Part shown: positions 8,753 through 16,213 of the stretch, piece by piece
Position numbering within the stretch: position 1 is the stretch's first letter
Layout of the letters: each line of letters begins with the position of its first letter
Assembly: GCF_001544475.1 (NCBI RefSeq)
Contig: NZ_FCNW02000004.1
Location: forward strand, 62,001-126,000
DNA length: 64,000 nt
Direction of reading: 5' to 3'
From: Caballeronia humi
Lineage (GTDB): Bacteria > Pseudomonadota > Gammaproteobacteria > Burkholderiales > Burkholderiaceae
Program-made: the position numbers and the translations under genes
Notes under the pieces: generated by a model
The model's database searches: none
Told to the model about the DNA's origin: nothing
Seen by the model: only the letters and a program-made list of their open reading frames with translations

Positions 8753-9728
8753 GCTCGCGTTGGCGTTCAAGGTTCATGCTCCCGTCATAAAAATCGGTCA
8801 TCGGTGAGGACGTCATTGCGGGGCGGTCGTTGATCGCGAGACTCAGCAACTCGGGCCGCGCGTAATGACCGACCGAATCCATCATGCGTTTGCGCTTCGT
8901 GATCAGCGACATGTCGAGATCGGCGATCACCATGCCTTCGCCTTCACGCAACGGAGGCGCCAGGTGCTGTCCTTCGGGTGAGACGATCGCCGTGTTGCAG
9001 CCGCCGCGCAGCGCTTTTTGCAGATTGGGATCGCTCGTCACCGATTCGATCTGCTGCTCGGTGAGCCATCCCGTCGCGTTGACGACAAAGCAACCCGACT
9101 CCAGCGCGTGATGCCGGATCGTCACTTCGATCTGCTCCGCGAAGATCGGGCCGACGAGTGAGCCGGGGAACTGGCTGCAATGGATCTCTTCGTGCTGCGT
9201 CATCAGCGCATAGCGCGCGAGCGGGTTGTAGTGCTCCCAGCACGCGAGCGCACCCACCTTCGCGATACGCGTCTCCGCCACTTTCAATCCGGCCGCATCG
9301 CCCTGGCCCCAGATCATGCGTTCATGAAACGTCGGCGTGATCTTGCGACGCTTGAGTAGCAGTTCGCCATCGGTATCGAAGACGAGCTGCGTGTTGTAGA
9401 GGCTTCCGTGATCGCGCTCGTTCACGCCCAGCACGACGACCATGCCGTGCCGCCGCGCGCGCTCGGCCACCGCCTGCGTGACGGGGCCGGGCACGACGAC
9501 CGCTTCCTCATAGAGCCGCATGTGCTCCGCACCCGAGGCAACCGGCGGCCGCACGAACGAGAAGTACGGGTAATACGGCACGAAGGTCTCGGGGAACACG
9601 ATGAGCTGCACGCCCTCGCGCGCGGCTTCGTCGATGGCGGCGCACACCTTCTCCAGCGTGCCGCCCGGCCGTTCGAGATCCGGCGCGATCTGCACCGCGG
9701 CGGCTCGGACGATTCGTTTTGCGGGCAT
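8721..9728 (-). CDS. nitC: Nitrilase of the Nit1C cluster (Nit6803 family, NitC)
   Basis: This is a 335-residue nitrilase with the full catalytic set: Glu48 in FPETF, Lys129 in [12 protein letters not shown], and Cys163 in ACWEHYNPL. Nitrilases hydrolyse R-CN to the acid and ammonia. Nit6803-type enzymes are defined by their occurrence in this cluster, and in Pseudomonas the cluster is linked to growth on cyanide and nitriles. The start at 9728 is supported by AGGAAG upstream (cacAGGAAGcgaccATG). It lies 26 bp after nitB and overlaps nitD by 32 bp. The natural nitrile substrate cannot be read from sequence. Confidence 0.93.
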   Translation of the reverse strand: MPAKRIVRAAAVQIAPDLERPGGTLEKVCAAIDEAAREGVQLIVFPETFVPYYPYFSFVRPPVASGAEHMRLYEEAVVVPGPVTQAVAERARRHGMVVVLGVNERDHGSLYNTQLVFDTDGELLLKRRKITPTFHERMIWGQGDAAGLKVAETRIAKVGALACWEHYNPLARYALMTQHEEIHCSQFPGSLVGPIFAEQIEVTIRHHALESGCFVVNATGWLTEQQIESVTSDPNLQKALRGGCNTAIVSPEGQHLAPPLREGEGMVIADLDMSLITKRKRMMDSVGHYARPELLSLAINDRPAMTSSPMTDFYDGSMNLERQREHVGREPAIDD

Positions 9729-9754
9729 GGTCGCTTCCTGTGGTGATGACGGGC

Positions 9755-10237
9755 TCACACCGTCCACGTATGAATGACGAGCGCGTTGTCCTTGCGATGC
9801 AGAAGCTGGATATCCAGCACGTCGAGCGGGCTGATCGGCTTGATGCCTTCGATCAGCGATGCTTCGCCGTGTCCATACAGCGCCTGCAATGCAAAGCGGC
9901 ACGCATAGACCTTGCCGCCTTCCTCCATGAACTTCGTGAGTTGCTTGTTGAAGTTCAGATGGCCGGGGAACGCTTCGTCGCCGAGCGTGGGGAAGCCGCG
10001 TTGCAGGCCTAGCGTGACGCCCGGTCCATAGAGCAGCACCGACGTCTCGAAGCCCTTGCGTTGCAGGCGCGTGGCCTGAAGCATGTTGACGAAACCGATC
10101 GACCCTTCGAAGGCCACCGTATGGAACGTGACGAGCGCCTTTTCGCCGGGTTCGGCCTTGACGTCCTCGAAGACCTTGTCTTCGTAATCGACCAGATAAT
10201 CGCCTTTCTGATGCATTGGTCTATTGACTGCGGGCAT
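9755..10237 (-). CDS. nitB: MSMEG_0572/Sll0783 family nitrogen starvation response protein (NitB)
   Basis: The 160-residue protein matches the Sll0783/MSMEG_0572 family, the first structural gene (NitB) of Nit1C clusters. Its fold resembles DsrE/peroxiredoxin-like small proteins ([37 protein letters not shown]), but its activity is unknown. The name comes from nitrogen-starvation induction of the cyanobacterial homologue. It is the promoter-proximal gene; GGAG lies 10 bp before the ATG. A near-consensus sigma-54 promoter lies about 85 bp upstream (10323-10338, minus strand). Confidence 0.87.
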   Translation of the reverse strand: MPAVNRPMHQKGDYLVDYEDKVFEDVKAEPGEKALVTFHTVAFEGSIGFVNMLQATRLQRKGFETSVLLYGPGVTLGLQRGFPTLGDEAFPGHLNFNKQLTKFMEEGGKVYACRFALQALYGHGEASLIEGIKPISPLDVLDIQLLHRKDNALVIHTWTV

Positions 10238-10253
10238 TTTAAAATCTCCAGTT

Positions 10254-10266
10254 GATCAGGCTGATT
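10254..10266. promoter_or_regulatory. Dyad in the nitB leader, with a related dyad before the divergent regulator
   Basis: GATCAG-G-CTGATT (10254-10266) is a near-perfect inverted repeat just upstream of nitB. A related dyad, ATTCA-AGC-TGAAT (10620-10632), lies directly in front of the regulator start at 10640. On the plus strand both read TGAT..CA.GCTGA.TAAA, so they could be two copies of one operator. This is a pattern observation without functional proof. Confidence 0.35.
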
Positions 10267-10322
10267 AAATCGATGCGCATATCGGGTTGCGGCGCAAGTA
10301 GCGAGTGACACAAACCAGTTAA

Positions 10323-10338
10323 TGCAACCGCCATGCCA
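10323..10338 (-). promoter_or_regulatory. Sigma-54 (-24/-12) promoter for the nit operon
   Basis: The minus strand reads TGGCATGGCGGTTGCA. Compared with the sigma-54 consensus TGGCACG-N4-TTGCW, it differs at one position (T for C). The invariant GG and GC are separated by exactly 10 bases. Transcription would start about 12 bp downstream, near 10311, giving a leader of about 75 nt before nitB. This agrees with nitrogen-starvation control and with the Fis/sigma-54 activator (NitA) found beside this cluster in pseudomonads. Confidence 0.72.
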
Positions 10339-10353
10339 TTCGCATTAATTTAA

Positions 10354-10374
10354 ATGCGATCAACATGCGATCAA
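10354..10374. repeat. Tandem direct repeat ATGCGATCA, nit-proximal pair
   Basis: ATGCGATCAA occurs at 10354-10363 and again at 10365-10374 (11-bp period). The pair is about 16 bp upstream of the -24 element of the nit promoter. The same core is paired again at 10555-10578. Paired direct repeats are the usual operator form of MocR-type regulators, and one is encoded next door. The assignment is inference. Confidence 0.5.
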
Positions 10375-10440
10375 TTCCAAGGTGAGTGCATCGCCGCGAT
10401 GAAAAAAGTTTGAACAGGCTCGAAACTACGCCGGGCCTGG

Positions 10441-10459
10441 AGCCTTGCACGACAAGGCT
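10441..10459. promoter_or_regulatory. Perfect inverted repeat in the nit control region, possible enhancer site
   Basis: AGCCTTG-CACGA-CAAGGCT has perfect 7-bp arms and a 5-bp spacer. It lies about 120 bp upstream of the nit sigma-54 promoter, the usual distance for an enhancer-binding activator. A looser pair, CGCACC (10461-10466) and GGTGCG (10486-10491), follows. Neither matches the NtrC consensus well. Confidence 0.38.
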
Positions 10460-10554
10460 GCGCACCAACGTGGATGATCCGTCGCGGTGCGAACGCTCGT
10501 GCCTGGTGCGGCGCGCGCGGCAACTGTGCATGGCGCAGCTCGTCGTCCGATACC

Positions 10555-10578
10555 ATGCGATCATTCAATGCGATCATT
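10555..10578. repeat. Tandem direct repeat ATGCGATCATT, regulator-proximal pair
   Basis: ATGCGATCATT occurs at 10555-10565 and 10568-10578 (13-bp period), about 62-85 bp before the regulator ATG at 10640. It shares the core ATGCGATCA with the pair at 10354-10374, so each divergent gene has its own pair. It is a candidate site for autoregulation. Confidence 0.5.
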
Positions 10579-10639
10579 TTTTATTTCGATGCTTTATTCG
10601 TGCTATTGTTTTTGAACTGATTCAAGCTGAATAAAAATC

Positions 10640-12031
10640 ATGGCGAGCATTACACATCACTGGATAAAAAAGCTGTCGGAAAGTCGCAAGCCGGCTTATC
10701 TGTTGATTCCGGAATTGATAGAAGATGATCTGGCTAACGGCAGACTCCGTCCGCGCGATCGTTTGCCGGGTTTGCGCGATCTCGCCGAGGAGTTGCAGCT
10801 CAATTACACGACCGTCGCGCGCGCGTATGCGGAAGCACGCAAGCGCGGCCTGCTCGATTCGCACGCGGGCAGCGGCACCTTCGTGCGTGGCCGCACGGCG
10901 ACGTTGCCGCTTGCGGGCGGCAGCAGCGTCGAGATGACGATGAACATGCCGCCCGAGCCTGCGGAATTTGCCTCGCGCCTGCGCGAATCGTCGGCGCGGC
11001 TGATGGCGTCGAGTGATCCGTATCGCTTGCTGCGCTATCAGGACTTCGGCGGCAGCAGCGAGGACCGCGCGGCCGCGACGCAATGGCTCAAGCGCCGTTT
11101 CACAGATTGCGATGAAGACAAGGTGCTCGTATGCCCCGGCATTCACGGCGCGCTGGTCGCGCTCGTATCGCAACTCGCGCGTCCCGGCGGCACGATCTGT
11201 CTCGATACCCTCGCCTATCCCGGCATCAAGGCGATCGCCGCGCAACTCGGCGTGCGCCTGCAAGCGCTCGCTCGCGACGACGAAGGTCCACTGGCCCATG
11301 CGTTCGAAGCGCTGTGCAAGACCGAGAAGCCGAGCGCGTTCTATATCAATCCGACGATCCAGAACCCGAGCACCGTCACGCTCTCATCGAAGCGCCGCGA
11401 GGCCCTGGCCGACGTCGCGCTGCGCTACAGCGTGCCGATCATCGAGGACGACGCCTACGGCCTGTTGCCCGAAGCCCCGCCGGAAGCGTTCGCCGCGCTC
11501 GCGCCCGATCTCACCTACTACGTGACAGGGTTTTCGAAGACCTTCGGCGCGGGCTTGCGTGTCGCATACATTCGCGCGCCGAACACGCGACGCGCGCAGC
11601 ATCTCGCAGGTGCGTTGCGCGCGACGACCGTCATGGCAAGCCCGTTCACCGTGCTGCTCGCGACACAATGGGTGATCGACGGGACCGCGTCCGACATGCT
11701 CGCCGCGATCCGCGCGGAGTCGAATGCGCGGCAGGCGACGGCATCGCGGGTGCTGTCGGACCGGCCGTTCGATGCCGACCGCGACGGCTTCCACCTGTGG
11801 CTTCCGGTGCCGCGCGAGACCGGCTGGCAGGCGTCCGAACTCGCGATGCAATTGCGCACGCGTGGCATCGGCGCGGTGTCGGCTGCTGCGTTCGCCACCG
11901 ACGGCAATCCGCCCGAAGCGGTGCGCGTGTGCCTCGGCGGGCCGAAGACGCTCGGCGAATGCGAGGACGCGCTGCGCATGATCGCGGATACGCTCGAACA
12001 TCCGCATCATCTGCATTCGCCGGTGATGTGA
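10640..12031 (+). CDS. MocR-type regulator (GntR winged helix + aminotransferase domain), divergent from nitB
   Basis: The 463-residue product has an N-terminal GntR winged helix (about residues 10-80: RLRPRDRLPGLRDLAEELQLNYTTVARAYAEARKRGLL) and a fold-type I aminotransferase domain. The PLP lysine is in YYVTGFSKTFGAGLRVAY. MocR regulators sense a small amine, amino acid or PLP-linked ligand. It is divergent from nitB across 402 bp that carry a sigma-54 promoter and paired direct repeats. In described Nit1C clusters the adjacent regulator (NitA) is a sigma-54 activator, so a MocR here is different; it cannot itself open a sigma-54 promoter. An independent function is possible. Confidence 0.88.
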   Translation: MASITHHWIKKLSESRKPAYLLIPELIEDDLANGRLRPRDRLPGLRDLAEELQLNYTTVARAYAEARKRGLLDSHAGSGTFVRGRTATLPLAGGSSVEMTMNMPPEPAEFASRLRESSARLMASSDPYRLLRYQDFGGSSEDRAAATQWLKRRFTDCDEDKVLVCPGIHGALVALVSQLARPGGTICLDTLAYPGIKAIAAQLGVRLQALARDDEGPLAHAFEALCKTEKPSAFYINPTIQNPSTVTLSSKRREALADVALRYSVPIIEDDAYGLLPEAPPEAFAALAPDLTYYVTGFSKTFGAGLRVAYIRAPNTRRAQHLAGALRATTVMASPFTVLLATQWVIDGTASDMLAAIRAESNARQATASRVLSDRPFDADRDGFHLWLPVPRETGWQASELAMQLRTRGIGAVSAAAFATDGNPPEAVRVCLGGPKTLGECEDALRMIADTLEHPHHLHSPVM

Positions 12032-12080
12032 GCGCGGCGTCTGCGTAAAGTCACGAAACGCGGCTACGATGCAGGTCGCC

Positions 12081-12887
12081 ATGAAGAAAACATCGACACT
12101 GCTCGCGACCTTGTGCGTCGCCATCGCCTCCGCTTGCGGCGCGCCGCAAGCGCGCGCCTACGATCCGAACGCGCTTTGGGAGATCGTCCACGATAGCTGC
12201 GTCCCAGCGGCGCAAGGGGAGAAAGTCGCGCAGAAATGCATCGACGTGAATCTGGCGGGCGGCTATGCCGTGCTGAAGGATCTGGTCGGCATCGCGCAGT
12301 ATCTGCTGATTCCCACTGCGCGGATTGGCGGGATCGAAAGCCCCGAGCTGCTGATGCCCGATGCCCCCAATTACTGGCGCGCGGCCTGGGAAGCGCGCCG
12401 CTACACCGAACAGGCGCTGCATCGCGAGATGCCGCGCGATACGCTGTCGCTTGCGATCAACTCCGCGCACGGACGCACGCAGAACCAGTTGCATATCCAT
12501 ATCGACTGCCTTGCGCCCGATGTCGTGAAGACCTTGCGCGAGGCTGGACCGCGCGTTGGCACCGAGTGGACGATGCTGCCCGTGCTGCTGCGGGGTCATG
12601 CGTATCGCATACGCCGTATCGACGACGCCGACCTCCGTCACACCGATCCCTTCAAGGTGCTCGCGCCGGATGTCGCGCGTGAAGGACAGGTGATGGGCGA
12701 GCAGACGCTGCTGCTCGCGGGCGCCGTCCTGCGCGACGGCACGCCGGCGTTCTATCTGCTCAACGACCACGTCCAGCCGGGCGACTGGGCGTCATCCGAG
12801 GAACTGCAGGACCACACGTGCGCGATCGCGCGCGAACCCGATGGCATCGACTCGAACACTCGAACACTCGATGACTCGAAGCGATGA
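12081..12887 (+). CDS. cdh: CDP-diacylglycerol diphosphatase (Cdh)
   Basis: The product has 268 residues with an N-terminal signal or anchor (MKKTSTLLATLCVAIASACGAPQARA). Cdh hydrolyses CDP-diacylglycerol to CMP and phosphatidate. The HIT-like signature is seen as NQLHIHIDCL, and the preceding SLAINSAHGRTQNQ is typical of the family. An in-frame ATG 12 bp upstream (12069) is also possible. It follows the MocR gene by about 50 bp on the same strand but probably has an unrelated function. Confidence 0.86.
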   Translation: MKKTSTLLATLCVAIASACGAPQARAYDPNALWEIVHDSCVPAAQGEKVAQKCIDVNLAGGYAVLKDLVGIAQYLLIPTARIGGIESPELLMPDAPNYWRAAWEARRYTEQALHREMPRDTLSLAINSAHGRTQNQLHIHIDCLAPDVVKTLREAGPRVGTEWTMLPVLLRGHAYRIRRIDDADLRHTDPFKVLAPDVAREGQVMGEQTLLLAGAVLRDGTPAFYLLNDHVQPGDWASSEELQDHTCAIAREPDGIDSNTRTLDDSKR

Positions 12888-13005
12888 AAAGTGACAACGC
12901 GCAGCGCAAGCCGGCGGCACCATGAGCCGAGGGACTTGGAAGCGCCATGTGGCGCCGTGCCGCCGGCAAGTCCACTTGCGCAACCACTTTTCTGTAACTA
13001 CAATA

Positions 13006-13407
13006 ATGCTCATCGAGATCTTGTTTGATCCTGCGAAGGATGAAGCCAATCGGCGGCGCCACGGCATATCTCTGGAATTCGCCCGGCAGATCGATTGGTC
13101 GGCGGTTCTGACGTACGTCGACTCCCGTCGGGATTACGGTGAAGTCCGCGAGGTCGGCTATGGGCCGATCGAAAGCCGGCTTTACTGCGTGGTATTCACG
13201 CAGCGCGTTTTATCGTTGCGCATCATCAGTCTGCGTAAAGCAAACTACAGGGAGGTAGATCGCTATGTTCAAGAAAGTAAAGATATTGAGGCACTCGCCC
13301 GAAGAAGAAGCGGAGATCAACCGCCAGATAGCAGAAGATCCGGACGCATATATCCCTTCCGACGAAGAGTTCGCACGGATGAAACCGTTGGGCCGTCCGC
13401 GTCTTGA
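13006..13407 (+). CDS. brnT: BrnT family type II toxin, with unusual C-terminal extension
   Basis: The N-terminal ~85 residues are typical BrnT, a RelE-fold ribonuclease (LFDPAKDEANRRRHGISLEFA, then VFTQRVLSLRIISLRKANYREVDRY). BrnT proteins are normally about 90 residues. Here the frame stays open to residue 133 and runs 143 bp into brnA. The extra tail is Arg/Ser-rich without homology I recognise. An upstream ATG at 12922 would add 28 residues of poor quality and was rejected. The long overlap could be real or could come from loss of the normal stop. Confidence 0.8.
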   Translation: MLIEILFDPAKDEANRRRHGISLEFARQIDWSAVLTYVDSRRDYGEVREVGYGPIESRLYCVVFTQRVLSLRIISLRKANYREVDRYVQESKDIEALARRRSGDQPPDSRRSGRIYPFRRRVRTDETVGPSAS

Positions 13408-13540
13408 ATCGCCCAAAGTGCAGTTGACGGTCCGCTACGACGCCGATGTGGTCGAGGCATTCAAGGCGACGGGTGAAGGCTGGCAGACGCGCATGAATAA
13501 CGCGCTGCGCGAGTGGTTGCAGACGCATCGGGCAGCTTGA
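13265..13540 (+). CDS. brnA: BrnA family antitoxin
   Basis: This 91-residue antitoxin has an N-terminal toxin-binding region (EEEAEINRQIAEDPDAYIPSDEEFARMKPLGRP) and a C-terminal ribbon-helix-helix DNA-binding domain (VQLTVRYDADVVEAFKATGEGWQTRMNNALREWL). BrnA neutralises BrnT and represses the shared promoter. It lies inside the 3' end of brnT in another frame, so it is co-transcribed. A strong terminator follows 20 bp after the stop. Confidence 0.9.
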   Translation: MFKKVKILRHSPEEEAEINRQIAEDPDAYIPSDEEFARMKPLGRPRLESPKVQLTVRYDADVVEAFKATGEGWQTRMNNALREWLQTHRAA

Positions 13541-13951
13541 CCGATTGACGTTCAGTATCGAAAGAAGCCGCTGGGCATGGCCCAGCGGCTTCTTTGTTTT
13601 TGTCCCGTAGTCCCGCAACGCAATTCTCCTCTTGGCCATCACCAAGGTCCCAAACGTTTGCGCGCTAAGACGCGTACTTATCGCTAAACGCATGTCAACG
13701 CGCCGTCGATGGCTTTCGTTATAGCGCGTAGCGTCTTACGAGTTCTTACCTTTCCATAAGCCTTCTTTCGTAATCTCATGAAAGCTTCTATGGCTTAGGG
13801 CAACGCTAGCGTCCGATCTGCCATTTCGGCTTCCCAAATTTACCGTCAGGACATTCCCGTAAAGAAAGCAAGTCCTAAGATTCCGACTCGATTATTACGA
13901 TATATTTCCGACCCGCCCTAAGACAATCCGAAGTTTCGCCAAGATAAGTCC
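13541..13951. other. Intergenic region between brnA and the glycosyltransferase gene
   Basis: No gene is seen in these 411 bp. They contain the brnTA terminator (13561-13602). The rest, from about 13640, is lower in GC than the surrounding genes and should hold the promoter of the glycosyltransferase-deacetylase pair, but I cannot pick -35/-10 elements with confidence. Confidence 0.5.
13561..13602 (+). terminator. Rho-independent terminator after brnTA
   Basis: A perfect 16-bp stem: AAAGAAGCCGCTGGGC (13561-13576), loop ATG, then the exact complement at 13580-13595, followed by gtttttg. This is the clearest intrinsic terminator in the window and it insulates brnTA from the genes beyond. Confidence 0.93.
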
Positions 13952-15046
13952 ATGAAGTCATTGAAGATATTGCATAGCGAATCATCCAGGGGATGGGGCG
14001 GGCAGGAAGTCCGAACGTTAAAGGAGATGGTGGCGTTGCGCGAACTCGGACACGTGGTCGAACTCGTGTGTCCTTCCGATGCGTGCATCGGCTTGCGTTC
14101 GTCGGAACTCGGCTTTGCCGTGCATCACTCGCGCATGCGCGGCGGCGGCGACGTCCGCTCGATGATCTCGATCAAGGCGCTCCTGCGCCGCAAGGCGTTC
14201 GATGTGCTCAATACGCACAGCGGCCACGACAGCATCGTCGCGGGCTCGGCTGCGCGGCTGGCGGGCACGCCGCTCATCGTGCGCACGCGCCATCTCGCGC
14301 TGCCGATCAGTTCGCTCGCCACCTACAACTGGATACCGCACCGGGTGATCGCGGTGAGCCGCTACGTGCGCCAGTACCTGATCTCGGCGGGCGTGGTGGC
14401 GGGCCGCGTGCAGACCATCTACGACGGCATCCCGCGGCACGAGCCGATCGCGCAGTCGACGCTGCGCGCGGAACTCGGCCTCGGTCCCGATGCCGTGATC
14501 GGCGGCATGGTCGCGATCATGCGTGAGAAGAAGGGCCACGAGGACCTGATCGAGGCCGCCGAGCCGCTCCTTGCAATGCGTCCGAACCTGCACTTCGTGA
14601 TGGCCGGCGACGGCGACACGTTCGCGCGCGTCAAAGCGACCGTCGTGCGACGCGGCCTCGCACAGCGCATCCATCTGCTCGGCTTTCGCTCCGATATTCC
14701 GAACGTGCTGCGCGGCTGCGATCTGTTCGTGCTGCCGACGCATCAGGAAGCGCTCGGCCAGTCGTTCATCGAGGCGATGGCGGCGGGGCTGCCGGTGATC
14801 GGGACGAGCGTCGACGGCGTGCCGGAACTGATCGAGGAGGACGTCAACGGCATGCTCGTGCCCGCGAAGGACCCCGGCGCCCTGCGCGCGGCGATTCTGA
14901 AACTGATCGACGATCCGGAACTGCGCGCGCGGCTCGGCCGTGAAGGGCGACGCATTACGGAAGGCGGTTTTACGATCGGCGGCATGGCCGATGAAACCGT
15001 CGATTTTTACCGGCGCAGCCTGAGCGAGCGGAGGCTCTTCGCATGA
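13952..15046 (+). CDS. Glycosyltransferase family 4 protein
   Basis: The 364-residue product has a GT-B fold with an N-terminal acceptor domain starting LKILHSESSRGWGGQEVRTLKEM and a C-terminal GT4 donor domain. The donor motif is seen in LPTHQEALGQSFIEAMAAGLPVIGTSVDGVPELI, with the E-x7-E type acidic pair. GT4 enzymes are retaining transferases for lipopolysaccharide, capsule or exopolysaccharide sugars. The stop overlaps the ATG of the deacetylase by 4 bp (ATGA), so the two act as a pair, probably in envelope polysaccharide synthesis. The exact sugar is unknown. Confidence 0.88.
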   Translation: MKSLKILHSESSRGWGGQEVRTLKEMVALRELGHVVELVCPSDACIGLRSSELGFAVHHSRMRGGGDVRSMISIKALLRRKAFDVLNTHSGHDSIVAGSAARLAGTPLIVRTRHLALPISSLATYNWIPHRVIAVSRYVRQYLISAGVVAGRVQTIYDGIPRHEPIAQSTLRAELGLGPDAVIGGMVAIMREKKGHEDLIEAAEPLLAMRPNLHFVMAGDGDTFARVKATVVRRGLAQRIHLLGFRSDIPNVLRGCDLFVLPTHQEALGQSFIEAMAAGLPVIGTSVDGVPELIEEDVNGMLVPAKDPGALRAAILKLIDDPELRARLGREGRRITEGGFTIGGMADETVDFYRRSLSERRLFA

Positions 15047-15873
15047 AACGCAGTGCGCGCGCCGTGCCTGTGCTCATGTACCACCATGTCAGCACGTCGC
15101 CGGGAATGATTACCGTCAGCCCCGCGCATTTCGCGGCGCAAATGGCGTATCTCGCGGAGACGGGCTACCGGACGATCGGCGCACAGCAACTCGCGGGCTT
15201 TCTGGCGGGCGAAGAACCTGTGCCGCAGAAATCCGTCGTACTGAGCTTCGACGACGGTTATCTCGACAACTGGGTCCATGCGCACCCCGTGCTGCGGCGG
15301 CACGGCTTCACGGCGATCTGTTTTCTCGTCAGCGGCTGGCCGGGCGCAGGCGCGCCGCGCGCGAACACGTCGGATGCCGGGGAATTGCCGCGCCTGCTGA
15401 ATCATCACGATGGCGCGCTCGCGATCGAAGCGGGCCACGCCGACGACGTGATCCTGCGCTGGTCCGAAATCGACGCAATGCGCCGCGCCGGCACGTTCGA
15501 ATTTCACAGCCATACGCACGAGCACGTGCGCTGGGATCGCGTGGCGGGCAGCCGTGAGGAAAAGCGCGCGAGCCTGCGCGACGACCTGTGCGCCGCCCGC
15601 GCGACGCTCTATGCGCGCCTGGGCGCTGTGTCGGACCATTTGTGCTGGCCGGAAGGCTATTACGACGACGATTACCGCGACATCGCGCTCGATGCCGGCT
15701 TCCGGCATTTCTACACCTGCGATGCGGGCACGAACGTGACGCGACGCGAAGGCGTGGAGCGCTCGATCAACCGCCTGGAAGTACGTGACCGCCCCGCGTC
15801 GTGGCTGGCGAGCCGGTTGTGGGTGCACAGCCGCCCGGCGCTCAGCCGCGCTTATCTGCGGATCAAGCGCTGA
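15043..15873 (+). CDS. Polysaccharide deacetylase (CE4/NodB domain)
   Basis: This 276-residue protein begins near LMYHHVS and carries the CE4 motif 1 VVLSFDDGYLDN (catalytic Asp pair) and the metal-binding motif FHSHTHEHVRWD. CE4 enzymes remove N- or O-acetyl groups from sugars. No signal peptide is evident, so it may act on a cytoplasmic lipid-linked or nucleotide-linked substrate, as often seen for envelope cluster members. It is translationally coupled to the upstream GT4 gene. Confidence 0.88.
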   Translation: MKRSARAVPVLMYHHVSTSPGMITVSPAHFAAQMAYLAETGYRTIGAQQLAGFLAGEEPVPQKSVVLSFDDGYLDNWVHAHPVLRRHGFTAICFLVSGWPGAGAPRANTSDAGELPRLLNHHDGALAIEAGHADDVILRWSEIDAMRRAGTFEFHSHTHEHVRWDRVAGSREEKRASLRDDLCAARATLYARLGAVSDHLCWPEGYYDDDYRDIALDAGFRHFYTCDAGTNVTRREGVERSINRLEVRDRPASWLASRLWVHSRPALSRAYLRIKR

Positions 15874-16120
15874 CCGAACACACGCGGCCGCACCTCTTCG
15901 ATCGCAGCCTCGGGCAGCACCTGCCTCAGCGTGCGGATCGTAAAGGTTAGATCCTCGCATGCGACATCGAATTCGAGGCCCAGGTGCGCGTGATCGCGCG
16001 ACGCGTGGCTCACAAAAACACCAGGGGCGAGTGAAAGAGACGGCGGATGCGATCGCCGTCGTGTACGCCGTGCACGACCGCCGACACCAGCACGCGCTGC
16101 GGTGAAGGAATCCTTTCCAT
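15852..16120 (-). CDS. Possible small gene split into two overlapping frames (36 aa + 53 aa), or a frameshifted 91-aa gene
   Basis: On the minus strand an ATG at 16120, preceded by a GGAG-type site, opens 36 codons (MERIPSPQRVLVSAVVHG...) ending TGA at 16012-16010. A GTG at 16013 overlaps this stop (GTGA) and opens 53 more codons (VSHASRDHAHLGLEFD...) to 15852. One extra T in the T5 run at 16014-16018 would join them into a single 91-residue protein. The product is not recognised. The second frame ends 22 bp inside the deacetylase gene on the other strand. Treat as tentative. Confidence 0.35.
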
Positions 16121-16213
16121 AGACGGCACGCTCCAGAAGTGAACGCTCCGAAGCATAGGCGCGAGTGCGCAGACGCCGCGAAAAGAAGCGCGTCGCCGGC
16201 GTATAAACCTGGC

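Noticed and set aside
10461..10491. CGCACC...GGTGCG as an NtrC site
   Set aside because: Arms are 19 bp apart, whereas NtrC sites have about 5 bp between the half sites.
13620..13951. Possible small gene between brnA and the glycosyltransferase
   Set aside because: Frames are short and broken in all six readings, and the base composition is non-coding.
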